DNA from: Burkholderiales bacterium
Lineage (GTDB): Bacteria; Pseudomonadota; Gammaproteobacteria; Burkholderiales; Burkholderiaceae_C
Assembly (NCBI GenBank): GCA_016191525.1
Contig: JACPOK010000033.1
Span: 186,001-250,000, forward strand
Direction of reading: 5' to 3'
DNA: 64,000 nt
Shown: piece by piece, positions 45,421 through 54,932 of the stretch
Layout of the letters: every line of letters starts with the position of its first letter
How positions within the stretch are numbered: position 1 is the first letter of the stretch
Translations under genes and position numbers: made by a program
Notes under the pieces: generated by a model
Seen by the model: only the letters and a program-made list of their open reading frames with translations
The model's database searches: none
Told to the model about the DNA's origin: nothing

Positions 45421-46023
45421 ATGGACATCAATCCCCTTGACTCCGTGGACGCCGCCGACGCACCGCCCGCCAAACCCCGGCATCCCTGGCTGAACCCCGC
45501 CGTGGCCATCACGGTGGCGCTGCTGGCCACCTTCATGGGCATCTGCAAGGTCAAGGACGACAACATCGTGCAGGGCATGCAGCAGGCCCAGGCCGACAAG
45601 ATCGACCACTGGGCCTTCTACCAGGCGCGCAATGTGCGTGAGGAAGTGGCCAAGGCCACGCTGGTGCAGCTGCGCCTGGCCGCGGCCGACCGGCCCGAGG
45701 GCAAGCGCGCCGGCTACGACGAAGCCATCGCCCAGTATGAAAAGCTGGCGAAGGAACAGAGCGAGAAGAAGGAAGAGCTGCGCAAGCAGGCCCTGGCCGA
45801 CCAGGCCACCTACGACGCGCTGAATTTCCGCGACGACCAGTTCGATCTGTCAGACGCGTTGCTGGCCATTGCCATCTCGCTGCTGGCCATCGCGTCGCTC
45901 ACGCAGATGCCGTGGCTGTACCTGCTGGCGCTGGTGCCCGCGGGATTCGGCGTGCTGATGGGCCTGGCGGGACTGACGGGCCTGGCGGTGCACCCGACGG
46001 CGCTGATCAAGCTGCTTAGCTAG
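45421..46023 (+). CDS. DUF4337-family membrane protein
   Basis: 200 residues. One membrane helix near 27-43 (A-V-A-I-T-V-A-L-L-A-T-F-M-G-I-C), a long Lys/Glu/Ala-rich coiled segment (about 50-130), then two closing helices (L-L-A-I-A-I-S-L-L-A-I-A-S-L and L-Y-L-L-A-L-V-P-A-G-F-G-V-L). This is the DUF4337 layout; its function is unknown. It starts 9 bp after the GST gene. Confidence 0.85.
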   Translation: MDINPLDSVDAADAPPAKPRHPWLNPAVAITVALLATFMGICKVKDDNIVQGMQQAQADKIDHWAFYQARNVREEVAKATLVQLRLAAADRPEGKRAGYDEAIAQYEKLAKEQSEKKEELRKQALADQATYDALNFRDDQFDLSDALLAIAISLLAIASLTQMPWLYLLALVPAGFGVLMGLAGLTGLAVHPTALIKLLS

Positions 46024-46036
46024 GTCTGCGAGGAGT

Positions 46037-46113
46037 TGGCCTGCCCGGAGGGGATCGAACCCCCGACAACCGGCTTAGAAGGCCGGTGCTCTATCCAACT
46101 GAGCTACGGGCAG
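46037..46113 (-). tRNA. tRNA-Arg (anticodon TCT)
   Basis: 77 nt including an encoded CCA end. Acceptor CTGCCCG pairs perfectly with CGGGCAG. The anticodon loop CTTCTAA sits on stem CCGGC/GCCGG, and the T loop is TTCGATC. It reads AGA and AGG, which are rare codons in this genome. Confidence 0.95.
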
Positions 46114-46120
46114 AGAGGGG

Positions 46121-46197
<77 letters not shown>

Positions 46198-46252
46198 ACT
46201 GGCCTGCATTCTACCGCCCCCCTCCGCGGTGCACGCCCTACACTCGGGCTCC

Positions 46253-46699
46253 ATGACCCGCTTCCTGTTCCTGGCCGCGAGCCTGCTGGTGCTGCCGCTG
46301 GCCGCGCTGCTCTTTGCCCAGTGGCCGCTGCGCGACCTGGTGCAGGCGTTTTCGCGCCAGGCCAACGACATGGCGCAGATCGTTTTTGCCCTGTACATGG
46401 CGGTAGCCGTCACCGCGGCCAGCCGCGCGGGCGCGCACCTGGCGGCCGGGCGCAGCGCCGCGGCGCTGCGGGCGCGCTGGCGAGCCTGGGCGCTGGCGGC
46501 CTGCGTGGCACCCTGGGCCCTGTTCATGCTGTGGTCCGCCACCGCGCCTGTCCTTGCATCGCTGGCGCAGCTGGAACACTTCGGCGAAACGCTGACGCCG
46601 GGCTTCTTCATCATCAAGCTGGCCCTGTGGCTGATGGTGGCGCTGGTGCTGCTGGAGGCGCTGGCCGGCTTGTGGCGCGCACCGGCGGCCGCTGAATGA
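46253..46699 (+). CDS. TRAP-type small permease (DctQ-like) protein
   Basis: 148 residues with four hydrophobic segments (L-F-L-A-A-S-L-L-V-L-P-L-A-A-L-L-F-A at the N terminus; I-V-F-A-L-Y-M-A-V-A; A-L-A-A-C-V-A-P-W-A-L-F-M-L-W; I-I-K-L-A-L-W-L-M-V-A-L-V-L-L-E). The layout and the following large permease identify a DctQ-type subunit; the sequence itself is divergent. ATG 46253 is chosen over a GTG at 46229. Its stop overlaps the next gene (ATGA). Confidence 0.75.
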   Translation: MTRFLFLAASLLVLPLAALLFAQWPLRDLVQAFSRQANDMAQIVFALYMAVAVTAASRAGAHLAAGRSAAALRARWRAWALAACVAPWALFMLWSATAPVLASLAQLEHFGETLTPGFFIIKLALWLMVALVLLEALAGLWRAPAAAE

Positions 46700-48129
46700 A
46701 CACCGCCGGCCTGTGGATGCTGGTGGCGCTGGCCGCGCTGATCGTGGCCACGGGCTTGCCCGTGTGGGCGCTGCTGGTGGGCGTGGCCAGCGCGTTCGCG
46801 GCACTGGGCATGGCCACTGGCCTTTTTGACGGCGCCATCCTCTCGGCCCTGGCCCCGCGCATGATCAACCTGCTGGAACACGACCTTCTGCAGGCCATGC
46901 CGCTGTACGTCTTCGTGGGTGTGCTGCTGCAGCGCCTGCCGCTGGCCGATGCCCTGTTCGCCACCGCCACCCGCATCTTCCGCCCGCTGGGCGCGGCGCC
47001 CTCGCTGGCGGGGCTGGCGGTGGGCACCCTGGTCGCGCCCATGAACGGCTCGGTGGCCTCCAGCTCCGCCCTGCTCTCGCGGCTGGTGGCGCCCCGGCTG
47101 GGCGCGCTGGACGCGGGCAAATCGGTGGCGCTGGTGAGCGTGGCCGCCACCATCGGCGTGGTGGTGCCGCCTTCGCTGGTGCTGATCCTGCTGGGCGACG
47201 CCATGCTGCGCGCTCACACCGAAGCCAGCAACCTGCCCGGCTTCGTGCTGGGCACCACGCGCATCGTCAACACCCAGGACGTGCTGCACGCGGCCCTGGT
47301 GCCCGCCGCCTGCGTGCTCGCGCTGTGGGCCGCCGTGGCCTGGCTGCAGGGCCGAAAATCAGAAGAGAAAGTGCCCGCAGAGCGCGCCAGCCGTGCTCAA
47401 GCAGCTATATCTTTGATAGCAACGGCCGTGATCGTGCTGCTGCTGGGCGGGGTTTTCATCGGCAAGATTTTCGCCGTGGAAGCAGCGGCCACTGGCGGCT
47501 GCCTGCTGGCCGGCGCCGCGCTGGCCACCCGCGCGCTCGACCGCGGGCAGTGGCGCAGCGTGCTGCTGGAAACGCTGGCGCTGTCGGGCGCGCTGTTCGC
47601 GCTGCTGGTGGGCGCCACTACCTTCAGCCTGGTGTTCCGCCTGTTCGGCACCGACCGCTGGCTGGCCGAGCTGGTGCTGGGCTCGCCCTGGCCGCCGCTG
47701 GCCACGGCCGCCGGCGTGCTGCTGCTGGTGGCACTGTGCGCCTGGGTGCTGGATGCGTTCGAGATGATCTTCGTGATCATCCCCATCGTCGCGCCGCTGC
47801 TGATCGCGCGGCTGGGCGATGCGCAGCAGGCCGCCGTGCTGCTGCTGCTGGTGCTGCAACTGAGCTTCCTGCTGCCGCCCATGGGCTATGCGGTCCTGAT
47901 GGTGCGGGCCCGCTCCGGGCTGCCGCATGTGGCGGCAGGCACACTGCTGCGCGCAATGGCGCCTTTCATCGCGGCCCAGGTGGCCATCGGCATACTGGTT
48001 TTCGCGGTGCCGCGCGTGGTGCACCTGCTGGACGATGCGGTGGTGCCCGCCAGCCAGCAGGCACCGGCCGCGTCCGAACAGGACATCGTGAAGCAGATGG
48101 AAGAAATGGCGCGGCAGCCACCCCCCTGA
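46696..48129 (+). CDS. TRAP transporter large permease (DctM)
   Basis: 477 residues with about 12 membrane segments. Family signatures: A-M-P-L-Y-V-F-V-G-V-L-L-Q, M-N-G-S-V-A-S-S-S-A-L-L and V-V-P-P-S-L-V-L-I-L-L-G, then the second half with L-D-A-F-E-M-I-F-V-I-I-P-I. It imports an organic acid using the sodium gradient together with a periplasmic DctP receptor, which is not encoded nearby. An AT-rich 17-mer lies at 47404-47420, in the loop between the halves. Confidence 0.9.
   Translation: MNTAGLWMLVALAALIVATGLPVWALLVGVASAFAALGMATGLFDGAILSALAPRMINLLEHDLLQAMPLYVFVGVLLQRLPLADALFATATRIFRPLGAAPSLAGLAVGTLVAPMNGSVASSSALLSRLVAPRLGALDAGKSVALVSVAATIGVVVPPSLVLILLGDAMLRAHTEASNLPGFVLGTTRIVNTQDVLHAALVPAACVLALWAAVAWLQGRKSEEKVPAERASRAQAAISLIATAVIVLLLGGVFIGKIFAVEAAATGGCLLAGAALATRALDRGQWRSVLLETLALSGALFALLVGATTFSLVFRLFGTDRWLAELVLGSPWPPLATAAGVLLLVALCAWVLDAFEMIFVIIPIVAPLLIARLGDAQQAAVLLLLVLQLSFLLPPMGYAVLMVRARSGLPHVAAGTLLRAMAPFIAAQVAIGILVFAVPRVVHLLDDAVVPASQQAPAASEQDIVKQMEEMARQPPP
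47404..47420. repeat. Intragenic 17-mer palindrome in the TRAP permease gene
   Basis: GCTAT-ATCTTTG-ATAGC. It reads GCT ATA TCT TTG ATA GCA (Ala-Ile-Ser-Leu-Ile-Ala), with two ATA codons in a GC-rich gene, and is flanked by another AT-rich patch (GAAAATCAGAAGAGAAA). Confidence 0.7.
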
Positions 48130-48140
48130 AGGAGAGCCCG

Positions 48141-48671
48141 TTGTACTCTTTGATCGCCAGGTCATGGCTGGCCATGATTGCGGCGGCGCTGGCGCCAGGC
48201 CTCGGTGCCCAGCCGGCCGTCCTCAACAAGGCCTGGCTGGGGCAATGGCAGCTGGCGCAAAAGCCGGCCGGCTGGCAAGGCGCGGACAGCCTGCAGATCA
48301 GCAATGGCGACGGCTGGATGGCCAATGGCCTGCACTGCGATCCCGTCTATGACGGCACCGTGACCCAGCAGGCCATCACTGAGCGGCTGCGCGCCACCCG
48401 TGCGTGGCAACTGGCACCCGAGCACTGGCCCGCCGGCACCCAGACCACGCAGCTGGTGGGCCTGAACCGCGAATTCGATGAGGCCGAGGCCGCGCTGCGC
48501 GGCCTGCCCGCCGGCAACTACCGCCGGGTGCGGCTGGGCGGCGCTGAAGGCTGCGCCAGCCGGGACGACGTGTTCTACGTGATCACCGGCGCCCAGCGCA
48601 TCTTCGAGCTGCGCTTCCCGCTGAACAGCCTGGGCGTGGGCGTGGCGGTATACCAGCTGCGCGGCCGCTGA
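48141..48671 (+). CDS. Exported hypothetical protein
   Basis: 176 residues from a TTG at 48141, supported by AAGGAGA (48129-48135) six bases before it and by the signal peptide that then begins the protein (M-Y-S-L-I-A-R-S-W-L-A-M-I-A-A-A-L-A). The mature part has Trp-rich G-Q-W-Q-L-A-Q-K-P-A-G-W and two Cys (H-C-D-P-V, G-C-A-S-R-D). No family recognised. It follows the TRAP gene by 11 bp and is convergent with boxB. Confidence 0.68.
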   Translation: MYSLIARSWLAMIAAALAPGLGAQPAVLNKAWLGQWQLAQKPAGWQGADSLQISNGDGWMANGLHCDPVYDGTVTQQAITERLRATRAWQLAPEHWPAGTQTTQLVGLNREFDEAEAALRGLPAGNYRRVRLGGAEGCASRDDVFYVITGAQRIFELRFPLNSLGVGVAVYQLRGR

Positions 48672-48687
48672 GCGGCGCGCGGCGGGC

Positions 48688-50112
<1,425 letters not shown>

Positions 50113-50122
50113 GTCGTGTCTT

Positions 50123-51826
50123 TCAGATTCGCTTCCAGTCGAACTTGGCCTTTTTCCCTGTGCCAAACAGTTTCAGCGCGCCGTCTTCACCAACGGCATT
50201 GGGCCGGATGAAGATCCAGTTCTGCCACGCCGAGAGGCGGCCGAACACGCGCGTTTCCATGGTTTCCCGGCCCGGGAAGCGCAGCGAGGCTTCCATGCCG
50301 GTCAGCGCGTCGGGCGAGAGCGATGCGCGCTCCTCCAGCATGATGCGGATCTCGTCGTCCCAGTCGATGTCGTCGGGCGTCAGCGTCACCAGGCCCAGGC
50401 CCAGCGCCTGGTCGGCGCGCAGCGGGCTGTCCTTGACGCCTTCCAGCTGCCGGATGGTCTCCACGTCCTCGCAAAAGCGCGTCTGCAGGCGCGTGAGGCC
50501 ATTGACTTCCGGATAGCGGCCGAAGTTGGCTATGTTCATTTGCAGCGCGGGCGCGGCATCGGGTGAATCGGGCAGGTCCAGCATGTAGATGCGGTCACAG
50601 GCCAGCGCCAGTTCATAAAAGGTGCCGGCGAAGCAGGAGCCGGCATCCACCAGCGCAATCAGCGAGCGGCTGGTCACGTCCAGCCGGGCCAGCGTGCGGC
50701 GCAGCGCGCCAATGGTTTCGCGCACCAGCCAGTGGTTCCTGTGCTGCTCCAGCACGGCGTCGGCCTGCATCACGCGGTTGGCGTCGCCGCGGGTCTTGAT
50801 GACCCAGGTGCCGGTTTCCAGCTCGTTGGTGCGCAGGTTCAGGATCAGGTCGTCCAGTTCGCGGGCCAGCTTCAGTGGCCACCAGTTGGCGCCTGCGGCT
50901 TCGATGGCGGCAGGCGTGGATTCCACGGCCGCCGCGGGCGCGTTCACCGTGATGGTGGCAATGCGGGCCTCGCGGTCCACCTGCGCGTGCACCGTGCCGT
51001 AGTGGTAGCCGGCCTCGTCGATCTTCACTTCCAGCGGAGTCAGCTGGATGCCGTTCGGGCCGCCAGAGCGCGTGGATTGTGCGCGGAGCGCTTCAATTTC
51101 TGTAGCAAGCAGCTGCTGGAACTGCTGCGGCTTCGCATGCGAATCGATCAGCTTCCAGTCGCGGGCGCGGTCGGCGCGCACGCCTTCGCTGGTGGTGCAG
51201 AAGATGTCGGCCAGGTCGCGCCGCACCTTGCGCTTGTCGGTCACGCGGGTCAGGCCGCCGGTGCCAGGCAGTACGCCCAGCAGCGGCACTTCGGGCAGGC
51301 TGACCGTGCTGGAGCGGTCGTCCACCATCGCGATGCGGTCGCACGCCAGCGCCAGTTCATAGCCGCCGCCGGCGCAGGCACCGGTGACGGCGGCGATCGA
51401 TTTGAGGCCGTCATTGCGCGAGGAGTCTTCCAGGCCGTTGCGGGTTTCGTTGGTGAACTTGCAGAAGTTCACCTTCCAGCCGTGGGTGGAGACGCCCAGC
51501 ATGTAGATGTTGGCGCCCGAGCACCAGATCTTTTCCTTGCCGCTCTCGAACACCACCACCTTCACGGCCGGGTGCTCGAAGCGCACGCGGTTGATGGCGT
51601 CGTGCAGCTCGATGTCCACGCCCAGGTCGTAGCTGTTCAGCTTCAGCTTGTAGCCGGGCTTGATGCCGCCGTCCTCGTTGATGTCCAGCTTCAGGCGCGC
51701 GATGTCGCCTTCGACACTCAAAGTCCAGTGCTGGTACTTGGTGGGATGGGTGGCGAAGCTCACCATCTCGCGGCTTTCGCCGTTGATCTGCTGCCTGAAC
51801 AGCAGGGGTTCGGTCATTGCGTTCAT
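50123..51826 (-). CDS. boxC: 2,3-epoxybenzoyl-CoA dihydrolase (ring-opening) BoxC
   Basis: 567 residues, with two crotonase-like halves as in BoxC: C-S-G-A-N-I-Y-M-L-G and G-A-C-A-G-G-G-Y-E-L-A-L-A-C-D in the first, D-A-G-S-C-F-A-G-T-F-Y-E-L-A-L-A-C-D in the second. It opens the epoxide ring of 2,3-epoxybenzoyl-CoA by hydrolysis, releasing formate and an open-chain semialdehyde CoA. The ATG overlaps the boxR stop (ATGA) and has AGGAGA upstream. A diverged AT-rich 17-mer is at 51090-51106. Confidence 0.96.
   Translation of the reverse strand: MNAMTEPLLFRQQINGESREMVSFATHPTKYQHWTLSVEGDIARLKLDINEDGGIKPGYKLKLNSYDLGVDIELHDAINRVRFEHPAVKVVVFESGKEKIWCSGANIYMLGVSTHGWKVNFCKFTNETRNGLEDSSRNDGLKSIAAVTGACAGGGYELALACDRIAMVDDRSSTVSLPEVPLLGVLPGTGGLTRVTDKRKVRRDLADIFCTTSEGVRADRARDWKLIDSHAKPQQFQQLLATEIEALRAQSTRSGGPNGIQLTPLEVKIDEAGYHYGTVHAQVDREARIATITVNAPAAAVESTPAAIEAAGANWWPLKLARELDDLILNLRTNELETGTWVIKTRGDANRVMQADAVLEQHRNHWLVRETIGALRRTLARLDVTSRSLIALVDAGSCFAGTFYELALACDRIYMLDLPDSPDAAPALQMNIANFGRYPEVNGLTRLQTRFCEDVETIRQLEGVKDSPLRADQALGLGLVTLTPDDIDWDDEIRIMLEERASLSPDALTGMEASLRFPGRETMETRVFGRLSAWQNWIFIRPNAVGEDGALKLFGTGKKAKFDWKRI
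51090..51106. repeat. Intragenic 17-mer palindrome in boxC (diverged)
   Basis: GCTTC-AATTTCT-GTAGC. In the gene strand it reads GCT ACA GAA ATT GAA GCG (Ala-Thr-Glu-Ile-Glu-Ala), with one arm altered (GAAGC for ATAGC) but in the same codon phase as the others. Confidence 0.5.
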
Positions 51827-52707
51827 TTCGTCTCCTGCGGAACGGCACGTTCCAGGTCTTTGAGGGATTGCTTCACGCTGCGCGCCGCGGTGTCCACCAC
51901 GGCATCGGCGCGCGCATACAGCGCTTCGCGGCTGGCCAGGATGCGGCGCAGGTCTTCCATCGCCTCGTTGGTCGCGCCACGGGTGGTGTCGAAGGGCCGC
52001 ATGTCGCCCTGGGCGACCACGCGGCTCATGTGCTCTTCGGGGCTGGCCTTCAGCCACACGCAGTAAAAGCGGCTTTGCAGCAAATCGAAGGTTTCGCGCT
52101 CGCTCACGATGGAGCCGCCGGTGGTCATGACGACGCCGTCGGCATGGTCCTCGGCGATGCGAAACAGCGCGCGGCGCTCGTACCGGCGGTAGCCAGCCTG
52201 GCCGTGCAGCAGCAGGATCTCGTTCATGCTGGTGCCGGCCTCGCGCTCGATCTCGCGGTCCAGTTCCACGAAGGGCACGCCGCGCTCGGCCGCCAGCTTC
52301 GCGCCGAGCGTGGACTTGCCCGCGCCGCGCAGCCCGATCAGGGCGATGCGCTTCTCGCGGCCCAATTCATCGCCCAGGCCGAAGGTGCCGGCGAGCAATG
52401 CATAGGCCTGGTCCAGCTGGCCGTCGTCCAGCCGGCCCAGCAGCGTCTGCGCGCGGGCCAGCGCCGGGCGCGGCGCGTCCTGCAGCAGGTCGAGGATGGT
52501 GATGTTGAAGGCCCGGGCCGCGGCTTCCAGTGAATTGATGGAGACGTTGCCCTTGCCGCTTTCCACGTCGGCCAGGAAGCGCTCGGACAGGCCCGAATCG
52601 GCCGCCAGCTGCTTGCGCGTCATGCCCCGGCGCGCGCGCCAGGCCCGCACCCGGGCGCCCAGTTCGGGCAGCGTGCTCTTGGCTTCGGTTTCGGACATTG
52701 TTTGCAT
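51823..52707 (-). CDS. boxR: Benzoyl-CoA-responsive regulator BoxR
   Basis: 294 residues. An XRE-type HTH (about 16-76, M-T-R-K-Q-L-A-A-D-S-G-L-S-E-R-F-L-A-D-V-E) is joined to a shikimate-kinase-like domain with P-loop G-L-R-G-A-G-K-S-T (125-133). This is the BzdR/BoxR architecture, in which the kinase-like domain binds benzoyl-CoA and releases repression. Alternative ATG at 52698. It is first in the boxR-boxC-boxB operon and divergent from flavodoxin/ligase/transport genes. Confidence 0.95.
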   Translation of the reverse strand: MQTMSETEAKSTLPELGARVRAWRARRGMTRKQLAADSGLSERFLADVESGKGNVSINSLEAAARAFNITILDLLQDAPRPALARAQTLLGRLDDGQLDQAYALLAGTFGLGDELGREKRIALIGLRGAGKSTLGAKLAAERGVPFVELDREIEREAGTSMNEILLLHGQAGYRRYERRALFRIAEDHADGVVMTTGGSIVSERETFDLLQSRFYCVWLKASPEEHMSRVVAQGDMRPFDTTRGATNEAMEDLRRILASREALYARADAVVDTAARSVKQSLKDLERAVPQETK

Positions 52708-52730
52708 GGGGGCTTGCGTTGGGCTTGAAT

Positions 52731-52744
52731 TGCAGTATACTTCC
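52731..52744 (-). promoter_or_regulatory. Candidate BoxR operator half 1
   Basis: TGCAGTATACTTCC, related to an inverted copy at 52761-52774 (shared pattern TGCA-R-TA-W-ACT-K-C). Both lie in the boxR/flavodoxin divergent gap. Confidence 0.45.
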
Positions 52745-52760
52745 TGTCATCGCGATGTCA

Positions 52761-52774
52761 AGCAGTTTATTGCA
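52761..52774 (+). promoter_or_regulatory. Candidate BoxR operator half 2
   Basis: Plus strand AGCAGTTTATTGCA, which on the minus strand reads TGCAATAAACTGCT. It is centred 30 bp from the first element, close to three helical turns, in opposite orientation. Confidence 0.45.
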
Positions 52775-52792
52775 TCCTTGTTGGAGACCCAG

Positions 52793-53269
52793 ATGAAGCT
52801 CAAGATCCTTGTCGGCACCATGACCAGCACCGCCGATTACGTGGCGCAGGCGATCCAGATGGATTGCGCCGACCTGGTGGGCGAGATCGAAGTGCAGTTG
52901 ATGGATGGCCTGGACATCAGCGTCTTCGATGAGGATGCGCTATACCTCATCTGCAGCTCCACCTATGGCTCCGGCGACGTGCCCGACAACGCGCGCCAGC
53001 TCTATGAATCGCTGGACGCCCAGCCCAAGTACCTGGGCCAGGTGCGCTACGGCGTGATCGCGCTGGGCGACCGCACTTACCAGCAGACCTTTGCTTTCGG
53101 TGGCAAGAAGTTCGACGAGCGCCTGCAGGGCCTGGGCGCGCAACGCATCGGCGAAATCTGGATCCACGACGCCAGCGAGGGCACCATGCCCGAAACCGAA
53201 GGCACCGCGTGGTGCCGCGAGTGGCTGGCGCAGGCCGTGGCCACCCTCTCCGCCTCGCAGGCAGCCTGA
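52793..53269 (+). CDS. Flavodoxin (MioC/short-chain type)
   Basis: 158 residues forming one flavodoxin fold: phosphate loop G-T-M-T-S-T-A-D-Y (8-16), second loop S-S-T-Y-G-S-G-D-V-P-D-N, and third G-L-G-D-R-T-Y (here A-L-G-D-R-T-Y). It binds FMN and carries electrons. It is the first gene of the arm with benzoate-CoA ligase and Liv genes, opposite boxRCB. It might supply BoxB in place of BoxA (inference). GGAG lies 6 bp before the ATG region. Confidence 0.88.
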   Translation: MKLKILVGTMTSTADYVAQAIQMDCADLVGEIEVQLMDGLDISVFDEDALYLICSSTYGSGDVPDNARQLYESLDAQPKYLGQVRYGVIALGDRTYQQTFAFGGKKFDERLQGLGAQRIGEIWIHDASEGTMPETEGTAWCREWLAQAVATLSASQAA

Positions 53270-53271
53270 AC

Positions 53272-54858
53272 ATGCAGCAAAGCCGCGCCGACCACCGCAG
53301 CAGCCCGCCGCAGGTGGAGATTCCGCGTGACTACAACGCGGCGCACGACCTGCTGGAGCGCAATGCGGGCCGCGCAAGCAAGGTGGCATTTATCAACGCC
53401 GCCACCGGCACGCAGCTGACGTATGGCGAGCTCACCGATCAATCGCACCGCTTTGCCAACGCGCTGCGCGCCGCCGGCTTCGCGCCCGAATCGCGCGTGA
53501 TGCTGGCGATGCTGGACACGCTGGAATGGCCGGTAGCCTTCCTTGGCTGCATCCTGGCCGGCGTGGTGCCGGTGGCGGCCAACACCCTGCTCACCACGAA
53601 AGACTTCGACTTCATGCTGCGCGATTCGCGCGCGCAGGGCCTCATCGTTTCGCAGCCTCTGTGGCCCGCGTTCGAGAGCATCACAGACGGTATCGATTCA
53701 TTGAAGACCATCATCCTCGCGGGCACCGATTCGGAAGAGAAATCTTCTGTAGCCCGCATGGTAGCTGCGTCTCCAGCTACCAAAACCATAGCAGACACCT
53801 GCAGCGACGATGCCTGCTTCTGGCTTTATTCCAGCGGCTCCACCGGCACGCCCAAGGGCACGGTGCACCTGCACAGCCACCTGGTGCAGACCGCCGAGCT
53901 TTATGGCCGCGCGGTGCTGGGCATCCAGGAAAGCGACGTGGTGTATTCGGCCGCCAAGCTGTTCTTTGCCTACGGCCTGGGCAACGGCCTCACCTTCCCC
54001 ATGAGCGTGGGCGCCACAGCCGTGCTGCTGCCGCTGCGGCCCACGCCCACCGACGTGTTCTCGGTGCTCAAGAAATTCCAGCCCACCATCTTCTACGGCG
54101 TGCCCACGCTGTACGCGGCCCTGCTGGCCGACCCGAACCGGCCGAAGAAAAGTGAATTGAACCTGCGCGTGTGCACCAGCGCCGGCGAGGCCCTGCCCGC
54201 CGAAATCGGCCGCAAATGGACGGCCGAATACGGCTGCGAAATCCTGGACGGCATCGGTTCCACCGAAATGCTGCACATCTTCCTGTCCAACCGGCCCGGC
54301 CAGGTGCGCTATGGCACCACCGGCCAGGCCGTGCCCGGCTACGAGCTGAAGATCATCGGCGACGACGGCCGCGAATGCGGCGACGGGGAGATCGGCGAGC
54401 TGCAGATCAGCGGCCCCAGCGCGGCCCTCATGTACTGGAACAACCGTGCCAAGACCAAGGCGACCTTCGCCGGCGAGTGGACCAAAAGCGGCGACAAGTA
54501 CACCCGCGACGCGGACGGCTACTACACCTACGGCGGGCGCAGCGACGACATGCTGAAGGTCGGCGGCATCTACGTGTCGCCGTTCGAGGTGGAAGCCTCG
54601 CTGATGACGCATGCCAGCGTGCTGGAAGCCGCCGTGATCGGCGTGGCCGACACCGACGAGCTGGTCAAGCCCAAGGCTTACGTGGTGCTCAAGGCCGGCC
54701 AGGCGGCGACGGCGGCCGACCTGCAGATGCACGTGAAGAGCCAGCTGGCGCCCTACAAGTACCCGAGGTGGATCGAGTTCGTGCCCGAACTGCCGAAGAC
54801 GGCGACGGGAAAAATCCAGCGCTTCAAATTGAGAAGCAGCGCCGCCCGATCCGGGTAA
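53272..54858 (+). CDS. bclA: Benzoate-CoA ligase
   Basis: 528 residues. ANL superfamily: phosphate-binding Y-S-S-G-S-T-G-T-P-K-G (186-196), G-I-G-S-T-E-M-L-H-I-F-L-S, Y-G-G-R-S-D-D-M-L-K-V-G-G-I-Y and the C-terminal T-A-T-G-K-I-Q-R-F-K-L-R with the adenylation Lys. F-F-A-Y-G-L-G-N-G and S-T-E-M-L-H are typical of benzoate-CoA ligases. It makes benzoyl-CoA from benzoate, ATP and CoA. It starts 2 bp after the flavodoxin stop. An AT-rich palindromic cluster lies at 53749-53792, in the variable linker before the P-loop. Confidence 0.95.
   Translation: MQQSRADHRSSPPQVEIPRDYNAAHDLLERNAGRASKVAFINAATGTQLTYGELTDQSHRFANALRAAGFAPESRVMLAMLDTLEWPVAFLGCILAGVVPVAANTLLTTKDFDFMLRDSRAQGLIVSQPLWPAFESITDGIDSLKTIILAGTDSEEKSSVARMVAASPATKTIADTCSDDACFWLYSSGSTGTPKGTVHLHSHLVQTAELYGRAVLGIQESDVVYSAAKLFFAYGLGNGLTFPMSVGATAVLLPLRPTPTDVFSVLKKFQPTIFYGVPTLYAALLADPNRPKKSELNLRVCTSAGEALPAEIGRKWTAEYGCEILDGIGSTEMLHIFLSNRPGQVRYGTTGQAVPGYELKIIGDDGRECGDGEIGELQISGPSAALMYWNNRAKTKATFAGEWTKSGDKYTRDADGYYTYGGRSDDMLKVGGIYVSPFEVEASLMTHASVLEAAVIGVADTDELVKPKAYVVLKAGQAATAADLQMHVKSQLAPYKYPRWIEFVPELPKTATGKIQRFKLRSSAARSG
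53776..53792. repeat. Intragenic 17-mer palindrome in benzoate-CoA ligase gene
   Basis: GCTAC-CAAAACC-ATAGC, codon phase 0: GCT ACC AAA ACC ATA GCA (Ala-Thr-Lys-Thr-Ile-Ala, residues 169-174). An adjoining inverted repeat GGTAGCTG / CAGCTACC (53760-53781) and a GTAGC at 53749 make a compound cluster. Confidence 0.7.
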
Positions 54859-54864
54859 GCCATG

Positions 54865-54893
54865 TTGCACGGCAACGGCGCTTGGGTTAAAAA
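54865..54893 (+). promoter_or_regulatory. Putative promoter of the liv genes
   Basis: TTGCAC (54865-54870), 17-bp spacer, TAAAAA (54888-54893) in the 74-bp gap between ligase and livK. It would allow transport genes to be expressed apart from the ligase. Confidence 0.4.
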
Positions 54894-54932
54894 TACTTTA
54901 AGCCTCAACTATCTACAAAAAGGAACCCGAAG

